Source of the DNA: Anastatus disparis
Lineage: Eukaryota; Arthropoda; Insecta; Hymenoptera; Eupelmidae
NCBI GenBank assembly: GCA_017163975.1
Contig: JAFFSR010000394.1
Location: 684,501-748,500 of the forward strand
Direction of reading: 5' to 3'
DNA length: 64,000 bases
The position numbers were made by a program, and so were the translations under genes. Below the pieces are notes generated by a model. The model made no database searches. It had not been told where the DNA came from and worked only from the letters and a program-made list of their open reading frames with translations. Shown piece by piece: positions 34,715 through 44,997 of the stretch; positions within the stretch are counted from its first letter, which is position 1, and each line of letters begins with the position of its first letter.

Positions 34715-35333
34715 AGTACGCAAAAAAAATTATTTCAGTACCGCAAGAGTGCTTGGAGCAACAGTGGCTGCAACAGCAGCACGACTTACCAACCACCAAT
34801 CATACAACACCACCATCCAGTGGTCAGACACCTGATACAGCCACGACACGCCTTGATGAGGAAATGAGTAAAATTTTTACTCATTTCCTCATCAGGGTGG
34901 TGAGCGTCAAAAATCTCTGCAATATCAATAAATCTTGCAGCGTTACTTGCATCTAAAAGAGGAGGAGAATAATGGAAGTAGGGGTATAATACGTCCAAAC
35001 GAGACAACATTATTAGAAACGGAAACGACGATGGGTACAGACAATAATGACGAAATCGACGACAAAGAGATTGTCCAGTCGGTACCGCAGAAATTTCGAA
35101 GTAATACTAGACATCTTATTAGATATTTGCAGCAAGCTGGTAATATTGAATGGGATAGTTGTGGTATAATCAAGCTAGATGGCACTGTTGTCGAGGGTGC
35201 TAATATTGTCGATTTAATGAACGAAGCTATGGGAAGTAAAAAAAGGCCGCCACCGCACAGATACAAACAGTTTGCACGCGTCTTGCGACAAGCTAGCATA
35301 CTTCGAGAATTCATTGGTAACGATCAACTGTGA
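34711..35333 (+). pseudogene. Maverick core/virion protein broken by a short palindrome
   Basis: The N-terminus (KYAKKIISVPQECLEQQW) and a Gln/Thr-rich linker lead to LDEEMSKI, where a perfect 20-bp-arm inverted repeat (34,854-34,894) disrupts the frame. The protein resumes in another frame with GERQKSLQYQ, a TAA stop in place of a Gln codon, ILQRYLHLKEEE, and continues to SVPQKFRSNTRHLIRYLQQA, NIVDLMNEA and a C-terminal GNDQL. The family is conserved between the ATPase and capsid genes of Mavericks and probably forms part of the particle; exact role unknown. Its C-terminal part is the partner fused to polB in copy 1. Confidence 0.7.
34854..34894. repeat. Perfect 20-bp-arm palindrome in a coding region
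   Basis: TGATGAGGAAATGAGTAAAA, one T, then its exact reverse complement. The left arm is coding (DEEMSKI); the right arm is foreign to the family and destroys the frame. Confidence 0.9.
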
Positions 35334-36046
35334 CGCACGATTGCATCTCATAGCCCTGACTCACCGCTGTCATCGTCGTCAGAAAACGAAGGTTATTACC
35401 CTTCAACAGCTACTGGTCAAACGAGTGTAAAGGAGAAAGAAGTTGAGAGTGCGAAAAAGCGTAAAAAAGTTGGTAGCAAGTTGGCAGCTACGTTATCAAC
35501 CCCTGTAAAAAAGAGTCGCCTCGAACAGCTAAAATGGGACCGTATGTGAAAGCATGGAAGGAAGTGATGGACGGGAAAGAGGAGGAGGAGGGGGAGAAAA
35601 CTGGTACTTTTATAGACCGATTGATTCTTGTTGTACCTTTTGAAATGCATCTACTAGGCTACCAGATTCTCGGCCCTGGCACGCATCTCGAAGAGCGTCT
35701 CAGACGTGGTCAGAGAGGAAAAAATCCTCTTGACAATGCCTGTCTAGAGCACGATATTTCATATTCAAATTAAAAAATAAAGAATCATATAAAAGCCGAC
35801 AGACTGTTGGCTGAACGAGCATTTTCACGCATGCTCTCGGAGACTGCAGATGGTAATGAAAAGACTGCAGCTGGTATTACTGTTTTGTGCATGGTCAGCA
35901 AAATTGTGTTCGATGAATTCTTGAAATGCATTAAAAATACATTTAAAACATCTTACGTTTGTAAGAGGGGGAGGAGGAGAAGCAATGAAAAAGAAGGAGA
36001 AAAAGAAGAAGGAGGCGAAAAAGTCGGACGATCATTATTACTATAA
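35334..36046 (+). pseudogene. Phospholipase A2-domain capsid protein, copy 2 (frameshift and stop)
   Basis: The N-terminal Ser-rich and basic segment (SHSPDSPLSSSSENEGYY, SAKKRKKVGS) is in one frame up to about 35,545; the rest is in another. The second frame carries an acidic Glu run, then ILGPGTHLEERLRRG with the intact GPGT calcium loop and DNACLEHDISYSN with the His-Asp catalytic pair, then a TAA stop at 35,771-35,773; the reading continues HIKADRLLAERAFSRM to a basic tail. This is the parvovirus VP1-type PLA2 fold found in adintovirus-like elements. The same gene in copy 1 is open. The 3' end overlaps the beginning of the integrase frame. Confidence 0.85.
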
Positions 36047-37099
36047 TCTTCCTGCACCATCAGCGTACGCTGGTGCTCATCTACTGAAACGCGCGAAACC
36101 CAAAAAATTTGATAACAATACCATTGCCAAATGGTTGGAGAGTCATGATGCACATACCTTACACAAACTCGTGAGACATCGTTTTCCTTGTCGACATTAC
36201 AACGTTTTTAGCCCCTTTAAAGTGTGGGAAGCTGACTTGGCAGATTTTAGATCACTTAAAATCTACAATGATGGGTACAGCTATATTCTCATTGTCATTG
36301 ATGCACTTTTAAAGTTTGCCTGGGCAGAGCGTCTTCTCGACAAAACCCGTCGAAGCGTCGCTGTAGCATTAGACAAAATTTTATCACGATGTAATGATAG
36401 ATATCCTATTTATCTACAGACTGATAAAGGTAAATAGTTCATCGGTCGAGAGGTGCAAGAGGTGCTAAAAAAGAAACATATTACCTATCGAGTCGTCAGA
36501 GACCCTGATATAAAGGCAGCCATTGCCGAACGCTTTATTCGAACTCTCAAAGGTCGGATCTGGCGATACTTTACTCACTCGCGCACAAGACGTTATATAG
36601 ATGTTTTGCTAAAAATTGTGACGTGTTACAACGAGTCGTGGCACCGTGCCATAAAAATGCCCCCTTCCAAGGTCAACTTATATAATGCTCACGAGGTACG
36701 TCAAAATTTGACGTTGCGTTACAGCAAAAACAGCCGTTTCGAGTAGCTAAATACAGCGTTGGCAATCTGGTTTGTGTCAGTCATGCCAAGACAGCCTTCA
36801 GGAAAGCATACGAGGGTGGCTGGACTCTGGAGCTATTTAAATATATAAGAGTCGACACAAGACAACAACCACCCGTCTATATTTTGACAGATCTTAATAG
36901 AGAAAAAATTGACGGATATTTTTACGAAGAACAGTTGAGCAGAGTGCGCAAAGATTTAGATAGCGAAGCGTTTGAGGTTGATGAGGTTTTAAGGAGCAAA
37001 GGTAAGGGGTCGAAAAAACAATATTTGGTCAGTTGGAGGGGGTATCCAGAATAATTCAATTCTTGGATGGAAGCTAAAGATTTAAAAAATTTACAATGA
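35985..37099 (+). pseudogene. INT: DDE integrase with C-terminal chromodomain
   Basis: Retrovirus-type integrase of Mavericks. The catalytic core has VWEADLADF (first Asp), YLQTDKGK followed by a TAG stop (36,435-36,437) and FIGREV (second Asp region), then IKAAIAERFIRTLKGR with the catalytic Glu. A frameshift near 36,730 leads into the frame RVAKYSVGNLVCVSHAK, and FEVDEVLRSKG plus QYLVSWRGYPE, stop, FNSWMEAKDL form a chromodomain (about 36,967-37,098). It would insert the linear viral DNA into chromosomes, the chromodomain steering target choice. The true start is uncertain: the listed frame begins inside the basic tail of the previous gene. Copy 1 is truncated within this gene. Confidence 0.9.
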
Positions 37100-37923
37100 A
37101 CAATGAATCTTACATGGTTTTACCGAGCAACAGCAGCAAGTTAGTCTTTCCACACAATGTGGCGACATATTTTACAACACAATTATCAAAAAATTTTTAT
37201 CTTCATGGCGACTGGTGTGTAGGACTCACGGAAATTCAAATACCTCTCACATTTCAGCATATATCAGTGGTAGAACGTGAGGGGGTGATTTCTGTTAAAA
37301 CGTCCAAACGTGACGTAGCGAATGTTTTGCGAGAAACAGAGGAGACTCAACAGAAGGCCAAGGTGTTTGCCTGCGTTGAACCTGGTGTTTACCGTGACAT
37401 TGAAAGTCTCTTAGAAGAAATAAATAATCTCGAGAATGTGAAAAATCATTTATATTTTGAAATCCGCGCTGGTGGCTATGTACAGATTAAATGTCGATGT
37501 GGTGAAGATTGTACAACTTATATTCACACGTTTACCCTATCGGAAAAATTACTTAGAATTTTAGGTTCGGAAAACGTACCCATTTTCTCTTGCAAAGGTG
37601 ATAAAGAACACTACATTGCCGGTAATCGTCCAGCAAATCTTGTGAACGGGTTACCAACCGTGCTCATGATTTACAGCAACATTTGCCAGCCTTATGTAAC
37701 AGGTGACAAGCGCACGAGCTTACTGCGTATAGTCTCGCTTCATTTGCGTAACTACGTTTACGGAGGTGTTAAAATTAAAAACTTTTCACCACCCATGTAC
37801 CTACCATTGCTGTCTTCAGCGTTTCAGTCGATAGAAATAGATATAAGAGACGAACACGGATTTCCGATTCCATTCGACTACAGTACGCTGACTGTAACGC
37901 TTCACTTTGAGCGCACCCGATAA
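37096..37923 (+). CDS. mCP: Minor capsid (penton-like) protein
   Basis: Intact, 275 codons, starting at the ATG that overlaps the end of the integrase. It begins SYMVLPSNSSKLVFPHNVAT, has the beta-rich composition expected of a single jelly roll, and ends in PMYLPLLSSAFQSIEIDIRD followed by FDYSTLTVTLHFER, a C-terminal signature of Polinton/adintovirus minor capsid proteins. It sits just before the core and major capsid genes, as in other Mavericks. In virions the protein would occupy the five-fold vertices. One of the few large ORFs in this copy without a lesion; no signal peptide or membrane segment. Confidence 0.8.
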   Translation: MNNESYMVLPSNSSKLVFPHNVATYFTTQLSKNFYLHGDWCVGLTEIQIPLTFQHISVVEREGVISVKTSKRDVANVLRETEETQQKAKVFACVEPGVYRDIESLLEEINNLENVKNHLYFEIRAGGYVQIKCRCGEDCTTYIHTFTLSEKLLRILGSENVPIFSCKGDKEHYIAGNRPANLVNGLPTVLMIYSNICQPYVTGDKRTSLLRIVSLHLRNYVYGGVKIKNFSPPMYLPLLSSAFQSIEIDIRDEHGFPIPFDYSTLTVTLHFERTR

Positions 37924-37924
37924 A

Positions 37925-38452
37925 ATGCCTGTGTTTGAAGATTTTTTCAATAACCAAATGATTGGTGGTGGGGATAACTGTGTTACAGTTGGTAAACCTT
38001 CTTTAGGTTATCACCAGTCGGGTGCAGGAGTAGGTAGTTTTTTGAAAGGACTCTTCCGAGCAGCTATACCGAAGATCAAACAAGGTGCAAAAGTGGTCGG
38101 TAAGGAAGCTCTCCGAGCAGGTAATAATATCCTAGACGATGTCACTCTAGGTGGCAGACCGGTCAAAGAGGCGACCAAACAGCGCATTCGCGAGGGTGGT
38201 AAAAATCTCAAAAGAAAAGCTGACGTTGTTCTGGACAAATTGCTCTTGGGTGAGCCAAGTGCGAAAGAGGGAGAGGAATCAGAATATAGAAACAAGAACG
38301 AGACATCATCAACTCAGTCGTCGAGTGCACCTGTCACTACAAACACCTCAGCGGTTAAACGCTCAAAAAGTGGTGAAGTTGCAAAAAAGAAGAAGAAGCA
38401 TAATAAGAAAGCACGTGTAGCTAGAGATATTTTTGAAAATAAAAATTTCAAG
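37925..38452 (+). CDS. Basic core/cement-type virion protein (reads into the capsid gene)
   Basis: About 176 residues. After an acidic start (PVFEDFFNNQMIGGG), a Gly-rich segment with amphipathic helix follows: GAGVGSFLKGLFRAAIPKIK, then GAKVVGKEALRAGNNIL. This pattern is shared by Maverick proteins compared with adenovirus pVI/pX precursors. The C-terminus is a nuclear-localisation-like basic run (KKKKKHNKKARV). There is no stop codon before the major capsid ATG: the two genes lie in the same frame, so the product would read into the capsid N-terminus until the TAG at 38,525. The upstream ATG at 37,925 is preferred over the alternative inside the previous gene. Confidence 0.65.
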
Positions 38453-39754
38453 ATGTCGCTGTTGCATACAGAATCTTGTCAGTCGATCAAATCGGAATTA
38501 TCACTTTTTGAATTACCCTCGACATAGACTGCAATTGAAGGCTCTTACTGGGTCCAGTACAAACCGATATCTTCACTTAACGACCAATCACCAATTGAAT
38601 TTACCATCCCTGGCAACACTGAGTATCTAGACTTGGCTCACACAATGTTAAGTGTGAGTGTAAGTGTGACATGGACTAGTGCTGAACCACCTAAAGATCC
38701 GAACGTTGGACCAACAAATAATCTTTTTCATTCGCTGTTCAATCAAGTCGACGTGCTATTAAATCAGAAACCTGTTTCACCACCAAACAATGCTTATGCA
38801 TACAGAGCTTACATTGAAACATTACTAAATTATGGCCCAACAGCTAAAAAGTTTCAGTTAACGAGTGGATTGTGGTACGATGATACAGCAGGGAAAATGG
38901 ACGATACCACAGGTGGTAATACAGGTCTCAGCCAGCGTAAAGCGCTTATGGTTGACAGAAAGATTGATTTACTCGGCCATTTACATTGTGATGTTTTTAA
39001 TCAAGACAAATTATTACTGGATGGTGTTGAAGTTAGAGTAAGGCTCGTGCATTCTCGTGATGGTTTCTGTCTCATGGATCCCGCTGGTGCTTTCACAGTA
39101 AATATTACAGAGGCTACGCTTTTTGTGCGTCGAGTAAGATTAAATCCCTCACTCGTGCTAACACACGAAAAACTATTGTCGCAGACTACTGCAAAATACC
39201 CACTGACACGTGTAGAAGTTAAGGCTGTTACGTTCCATAAAGGTGTGCATGGGCAAACAATCGACAATGTCATATTAGGTCAACTGCCAAAAAGAATTAT
39301 ACTCGGTTTTGTTGAGAATAAAGCTTACAATGGAGATAAAAGTTTTAAGCCGTTTAATTTAAAAAATTTTAATATAAATTTTTTATGTCTCTACGTTGAT
39401 GGAATGCAAGTGCCATCGAAAACCTTACAGCCAGATTTCAAAAAAAGCAAAATGTACGTTGATGCTTATCATACACTTTTTTCCGGCACTGGTATTCACT
39501 TCATGAATTCAGGCAACTCGATTACCCGTAAAGACTATCCAAATGGTTACTGCCTATTCGCTTTTGATTTGACACCTGATTTATCGGCGAGTGATGGTAG
39601 TCATTGGAATTTGATAAAAAATGGTAATGTACGAATTGATGTTAGATTCGACGACCCGCTAGAGGGCGCTGTAAATTGTATAATTTATGCTGAATACGAC
39701 AATTTGCTCGAAATTGACTCGTCTAGACAGGTTATCGTGGATTATAGTAGTTAA
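38453..39754 (+). pseudogene. MCP: Major capsid protein (double jelly roll), one premature stop
   Basis: The frame starts MSLLHTESCQSIKSELSLFE, meets a TAG at codon 25 (38,525-38,527) and then stays open for 409 codons. Downstream landmarks are EFTIPGNTEYLDLAHTML, NNLFHSLFNQVDVLLNQK, AYRAYIETLLNYGP and a C-terminal NCIIYAEYDNLLEID. This is the protein often annotated in animal genomes as F54H12.2-like, recognised as the Polinton major capsid protein of the adenovirus-PRD1 lineage; it would build the hexon-like capsomers. Apart from the single stop the gene is intact, which suggests the copy is old but not ancient. Confidence 0.9.
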
Positions 39755-39846
39755 GTAGTAGTGGTGGGGATATAGTTCTCGCTATTCAAGTGGAGCAAAG
39801 CCATCTTTATCATCTCAGTCGGCGAGCAACTTCAATTGCAAACAGT
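39755..39846. other. Spacer after the major capsid gene
   Basis: Short non-coding gap leading to the next ATG; nothing distinctive. Confidence 0.4.
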
Positions 39847-40287
39847 ATGAACGTGATTTTTGACGTGCAGTTTTGAAAGGACAACAAAAACCGTTTGATT
39901 CCAAAGGAGGTGGCTGTACTTGCTATTGCTGTGGCGCCTCCTTGTAATTTAAGACGCTTACCTAAAAATGCTTGGAGACAGAACAATTGGGTGACACTGA
40001 ATCATCATGGTCTGGAGTGGTACGAAGGTGATATATCTATAAAAAGATTATACAAAAATTTGGAAGATATTTGCAAGCATTGTCGTGTAATTTTCGTGCG
40101 AGGTCAAGAAATGCTTGAACTACTTTCCAAGCTCACCACCTGTAAGATTGAAAATTTAGAAAAAGAAGATTGCCCAGCTTTTAGAAATTTAAATTTCAGC
40201 AGTGTACAGTGCATGCATCATTACATAAAATCATCTTATTCAAATTACGTGTGTGCTCTAAATAACGCTGCTTATCTGGAACATTAG
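39847..40287 (+). pseudogene. Conserved uncharacterised Maverick protein (possible RNase H-like fold)
   Basis: From an ATG the frame reads NVIFDVQF, a TGA stop, then KDNKNRLIPKEVAVLAIAV, NNWVTLNHHGLEWYEGD, LEDICKHCRVIFVRGQEM and a Cys/His-containing C-terminus (MHHYIKSSYSNYVCALNNAA) to a TAG. Similar proteins occur repeatedly in arthropod genomes next to Maverick-type genes and in some large DNA viruses. An initial beta-strand with Asp followed by an alternating alpha/beta pattern suggests an RNase H-like nuclease fold, but I cannot name a characterised relative. The frame continues after the TAG (VKSLIVEEFFEILRNEFKKD) to the protease, so both may belong to one gene. Confidence 0.5.
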
Positions 40288-40795
40288 CTACTGAAACTTA
40301 ACCCCAGCGTAAAATCGCTGATTGTGGAAGAATTTTTCGAAATTCTCCGCAATGAATTCAAAAAAGATTGTTCGATATCTGATGAGGATCAAGTTTCACG
40401 CAGTAGGCGTTTATCCAGCGGATCGGATTCCTCTGATGTGGGTGAAACTTTGTGCGATTGTGCTTAATACGCAAAATTATATCCAGTGTGGTGCGCACTG
40501 GGTTGCCATATACATTGATAAGTATGGTACAGGTGTGAACTTTGATAGTCTTGGTAAGCCACCACAAATTCAACAACATTTACGACGTATTCAGCAAAAT
40601 TGTAAAAAATTTAGATGGAATAATAAACGCTTACAAAGCGAATATTTCAATCTTTGTGGTCATTATTGTATCATGTTTCTGTATTATATGTCTACCGGAT
40701 TGGGTTCCAAGAAATTCTTGGAAAATGTCTCGCAGAATTTGCAAAAAAATGATGCTAAAGTAAAGAATATTATAGAAAAAACTTGCTATACGTAA
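40288..40795 (+). pseudogene. PRO: Adenain-like cysteine protease (one frameshift)
   Basis: The N-terminal piece (EEFFEILRNEFKKDCSISDE) lies in the frame of the preceding gene and shifts at about 40,393 into the frame holding HAVGVYPADRIPLMW, CGAHWVAIYIDKYGTG, FDSLG, then QSEYFNLCGHYCIMFLYYM. These supply the catalytic His (HW), Asp (FDS), oxyanion Gln and nucleophile Cys (CGHYC) of the adenovirus/Ulp1 protease fold. The enzyme matures capsid and core precursors in related viruses. All catalytic residues are still present; the frameshift separates only the N-terminal extension. Confidence 0.85.
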
Positions 40796-40865
40796 TTTGA
40801 TACTTGACTGTCTCTGATTGGTTGCGCGCCACCTTTTTTTATGACATTTCCACTAATTTTAACAG

Positions 40866-40873
40866 TATAAAAG
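40866..40873 (+). promoter_or_regulatory. TATA box of the last Maverick gene
   Basis: TATAAAAG lies 25-30 bases before a CACAGTTG that resembles the arthropod initiator, and about 80 bases before the favoured ATG of the next gene. Confidence 0.6.
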
Positions 40874-40952
40874 AAGTGGTATCCACTTGGTCTATCCACA
40901 GTTGTGTGTGATCGACGGTGACAGCAGTAACAAGCAAGAAAACCCAACCAAG

Positions 40953-41507
40953 ATGGCTGGTCAAAAGAGAAGCCTGGAGCAGACATTTGGTAATGACTTG
41001 GCATATTTAATAAAACAAAACAGCAAGAAAAATTATTGGCAGCAGGTTCTGCCAATGGTCTATGGGCTGAACAGCTCTTTTGGAAAAATTATCCAGGTAG
41101 ACCTAGAGAATATAGGCGGCGAAGGCAAAAAGGAGTTTGCACCTGTAGTACGCTTCTGTGGAGCCAATTTTCAAGGTCTACCTCTGTCACTAGACTGTTG
41201 GGAGGCGTTGAAGCAGGAATTTGATAAAATTGAAGATTTTTTCACTTGCTATAATAAGGAATCTATGCTGGATCAGCGGCTATCCATTCCTGGATACACT
41301 ATCTGTTTTATGATTAGTTTTCACGAGAGAGCTTTTGAATGGGTACCCAATGACGCACAACCAGAAGGAGAGGAGTGTGGTGGACCGCCGAAAAAATATG
41401 GTCGATTTAATCGGTCACTAGTATTTAAACGTGTCACGTTTGAACGTTTAAAAGATTTATCAAAATGTATAGATTATAGAATTAGATATTTAAATACTGT
41501 TAGGTAA
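40953..41507 (+). CDS. Intact Maverick protein, possibly PC4-like
   Basis: The favoured start is the ATG reading MAGQKRSLEQTFGNDLAYLI (184 codons); an upstream in-frame ATG lies at 40,887, before which the TATA box sits too close for a normal leader. The central part, KIIQVDLENIG then FAPVVRFCGANFQGLPLSL followed by DCWEALKQEFDKIEDFF, has the strand pattern and the final S-L-x-x-W-x-x-L...I helix seen in the transcriptional coactivator p15/PC4 single-stranded-DNA-binding fold. The C-terminus (KRVTFERLKDLSKCIDYRI) may repeat that helix. A role in transcription or replication would fit. The PC4 relation is a pattern-level inference only. It has its own promoter and no lesion. Confidence 0.5.
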   Translation: MAGQKRSLEQTFGNDLAYLIKQNSKKNYWQQVLPMVYGLNSSFGKIIQVDLENIGGEGKKEFAPVVRFCGANFQGLPLSLDCWEALKQEFDKIEDFFTCYNKESMLDQRLSIPGYTICFMISFHERAFEWVPNDAQPEGEECGGPPKKYGRFNRSLVFKRVTFERLKDLSKCIDYRIRYLNTVR

Positions 41508-41538
41508 TATAAAATTTGTAGATTATATATTACGAGAA

Positions 41539-41745
41539 ATGGTTACAAATATGGAAAATGTATTAGAAAAAAGTCAGGAATCTCAATATGTATACTTTAC
41601 TTCTAGCGATATAAAAACCACAATGTCTAGTTTTAATGATAGTTTTGTAAATGATCTCATCGAATTATTAAAAAAGAATAATCTAGTTTTAGGAAGAGAA
41701 GATTTGTTTATAATCATACACGAATTTATTATTTATTATATGTAA
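41539..41745 (+). CDS. Short ORF of unknown function after the PC4-like gene
   Basis: A 68-codon frame beginning 31 bases after the previous stop, on the same strand, with SDIKTTMSSFNDSFVNDLIE and a hydrophobic C-terminus (LFIIIHEFIIYYM). AT-rich like its surroundings. Followed by AATAAA signals at about 41,790-41,800. No family recognised; could be a small viral gene or chance ORF. Confidence 0.35.
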   Translation: MVTNMENVLEKSQESQYVYFTSSDIKTTMSSFNDSFVNDLIELLKKNNLVLGREDLFIIIHEFIIYYM

Positions 41746-41809
41746 ACACTAGTTAATTGTATGAATGCTACGTTGTAATGTTTTATTATTAATAATAAAT
41801 GTTGTTGAA

Positions 41810-41965
41810 CTCCAGTTGACCCTCCAGTTGTTCGGGTACCATGCCTAACAAGCCCCTACTTCACCTTCTCAGAGGTCATTGACCCACCGGTCAGTAACCT
41901 TTGAGGGTAGTGGAGTGGGAGTTTATTTGACGGTCCATGGTGCCCCTATAACTACTAATAAATAT
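41810..41965 (+). repeat. Dispersed ~150-bp repeat, copy A
   Basis: Contains TCAGAGGTCATTGACCC, GGTCAGTAACCTTTG, TTTGACGGTCCAT and ATAACTACTAATAAATATT. A diverged copy in the same orientation lies at 47,745-47,870. It may be the 3' end of a retroelement. Confidence 0.7.
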
Positions 41966-44601
41966 TTATATTTTTGATATAAGTTAAAATAATTCGTTTG
42001 TATAATGATTGTTACATAAATATATTGTTTCTGATTCCATAAAATGTAGCCGGAAAATATTTATTAAATATTTTTTGAAACCTTTCGTAAAATTTTTCTG
42101 TAATATTTATTTATTTAGTATTATGATATAAACTTTTCAATGGGTATCTTGGAAATATTTTTAAAATATATCATGAAATGTTTTATTGCAATATTTCTAA
42201 TATATTTCAAGAAACATTTCATTAAATATTTTCGAAAGATTTCGTAAAATTAAACTATGAATTTTGTAAAATTTAATTGCAAAATCTATTAAATAATTTT
42301 AAAACTTTACATGAAATGTTTCTTGAAACATTACATATGTAAGGTTTTTATTTGTTATAATTTATGTCAAATAGACAAAAAAGCAAGGAAAAAAATTTAA
42401 AACATGTTTTTTTGCTATATAGTAGCATTACTAATATGCTATGTATTTCTATATTTACATTTATTAATGTTTTCATCTGTATATAAAGATAAACATAAAA
42501 TGTTATAAATATCCATCAAAGTTCAAAATACCTTTTTATAAGCGTTTTTTTTTTATTGATAATATGCATGTTAAAAAACGTTGCTAAGTGCTTTAGTGCA
42601 ATGCTTTCTCATAGAGCATATTAAGTTTGAGAAATTTGATTTTATTTTTTCAAATGTGATTTTGATGTAAATATTTTTACTAACTGCATTAAAGAAGGAC
42701 TTAATATTTAAGAAAATTATATGTTTGAAAAAAGGCTATGTTTTTTTACAATGTGATTTTAATGTAAATATTCTTACCAACTGTATCAAAGACTGACTTA
42801 AGATCTAAGGAAATTATATATTTGAAAAAAGTACATGTTTTTTATAATTCTTTTTAAAAACTTGAAAAAGACAACAAAATGAATTGATTAAAACAAACAT
42901 TTAGCTATAAATTCATTTTCCTATTCTACCGCCTATTCTACTGTTTTTTCTCTCTATGTGACCATAAGGGGAAAAAAATCCTTAGAATGGAAAGAAGATG
43001 CTTGCGTATTAGGTCGCGTAAACATAAACATAACCTCTTTAAAATTGTAGCTCATACAGAGCGATTTTCTACAATTTGTTTTAAAATGAATGAAGTAGAT
43101 TTGTATTTATAATTTAATTATTTTTGTTTATTTACTTCATATCGCAACTCGCTTTTCCATTCTACATTGGAACAGAGAATAGAATTCTATTCTTCGCATG
43201 AAACTTGCCGAATAGCGCTGATTGGTTGTTTCTATTATGCATCCTCTATTCGGCAGACTCTTTTCTACTCATCTGACTGCACCCTTACATATTTCTTTTC
43301 TTTAGGGTAAATCATATAAATGATGACATGTATTGAATTTCGTGTTTAATTACAACAGTAAGCATCCATCTTTCTCAAATTTCAAACTTAACCTAAATTA
43401 TATTACAAATAAATTTTATACATTTTAAAATTTATTTATTTAATTTTATAATTTTAAAATTGTAAATCATTATTGTAATTAGGAAACAAATAAAAGATAT
43501 AACAATTTTAATATATCATTTAGTAAAGTTTTTGAGAATTACTTGTCAATGTAAATACCAAACCTAGTAATATAATTTTTGCAAAAAAATTATTCAATAT
43601 TAGAAGATGATTTAAGAAGTTTGAGCTAAGTTTATTAATTTCTTTTCTAAAATTGTAGGAGTATTTGAAGACTGCACAAAAATTGAAATAATGATATTGT
43701 GTTTCAATACCGAAAAAAGTAGAATTAAATAAGTTTCTTGTATCCAATTTTGTTAAAACATTGTCAGTTCGCGAAAAATGAATTGCATAAAATTGATGGT
43801 AACAATGTAAATTTGAAATATATTTTTATAGAAGATTTCTATGAAAATATTTTTTTTTTACTTAGTTTTTCATATTTCTTTTTTATTTGTAAAAGTTAAG
43901 ATGATTGAACAAAATGTCTTCCTGGAATATAACCTGTAATAATTTTTATGGATCAAGTTTTAACAGAAATAGGAATCTCGAATATATAATTTTTAATTAA
44001 TTTCATCGATAAAAATACTTGAAAAACGTAATTGGATAGGAGGTTTTCTGTTTTCATAAAAATATATGTCAACAGGCAATATGACATGATATAAAAGTTT
44101 TATAATTAATCTCTAATAATTGAATAATAGTGTTTTTTTTTAAATTAAAAATCAAGTACAAAGTATTGATATTGATAGAAGAGATCAAAGAAAATATATA
44201 TTTCAAAAGAATGATAAATATTTTAAAAAGACTTAAAGTAAAATTACCAGGAGATTGGAATTAAATTACAGATGTAAGATGCATAAAAATATATTTCAAA
44301 TTTTTAAGAAATTTAATAATTTGAAAATAAAATTCATATAGTTTCCTTAGATCTTAAGACAGTCTTTGTTGCATTGGGTAAGAATAGTTACATTTAAATC
44401 ACATTTAAAAAAATAAAATCAATTAAAATATTAAACAATGTAAACTAATTAACTGCTAATATTTTAAAAAAAATGAAAATCTATAAGATGTGATGTAGTT
44501 TTTAATGTAATAAAGCATATAATATAATTTGATTCAAATTTTTATATTAATTTTTGTAAAACATTATTTTTAATATACTGACCTTATAATAGAAATAAAT
44601 A

Positions 44602-44653
<52 letters not shown>

Positions 44654-44990
44654 ATTTGAAATATTTGAAATTCAAATATAAAAATTTGAAGTATAAATAA
44701 CTAACTTTTAGTTTTTATTTTAAATATATTTGAAAATGTATATGTTTTTTACAATTCTTCTTCAAAACTTGAAAAAAGTCAACAAAATGAATTAGTTAAA
44801 ATAAACATTTATAACTATATATTCATTGTATTTAAATGTAACTTACTTCATACAGTGATTGGTGGCTTCTTTTATAAGTGTGTATATTTATATACGTTGA
44901 CATAGATTACATAGGGTATATTATACTTTAATTTAAATTATATTACACCTATTCTTTAATATTTCCTATTGCAAAAATTTTATTTTAAAA
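41966..44990. other. Gene-free right flank of Maverick copy 2 with internal repeats
   Basis: Very AT-rich. A segment at 42,755-42,815 (TCAAAGACTGACTTAAGATC) is inverted at 44,340-44,405 (GATCTTAAGACAGTCTTTGT), and 42,835-42,905 recurs in direct orientation at 44,735-44,810 (GACAACAAAATGAATTGATT / GTCAACAAAATGAATTAGTT). These suggest a decayed inserted element, about 42.6-44.8 kb, without a recognisable gene. A (TA)n tract is at 44,602-44,650. Confidence 0.45.
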
Positions 44991-44997
44991 ATAATAT

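Noticed and set aside
43520..43747. 75-codon minus-strand ORF in the Maverick right flank
   Set aside because: AT-driven Phe/Asn/Tyr-rich peptide without recognised domain; could be a transposase relic but I cannot support it.
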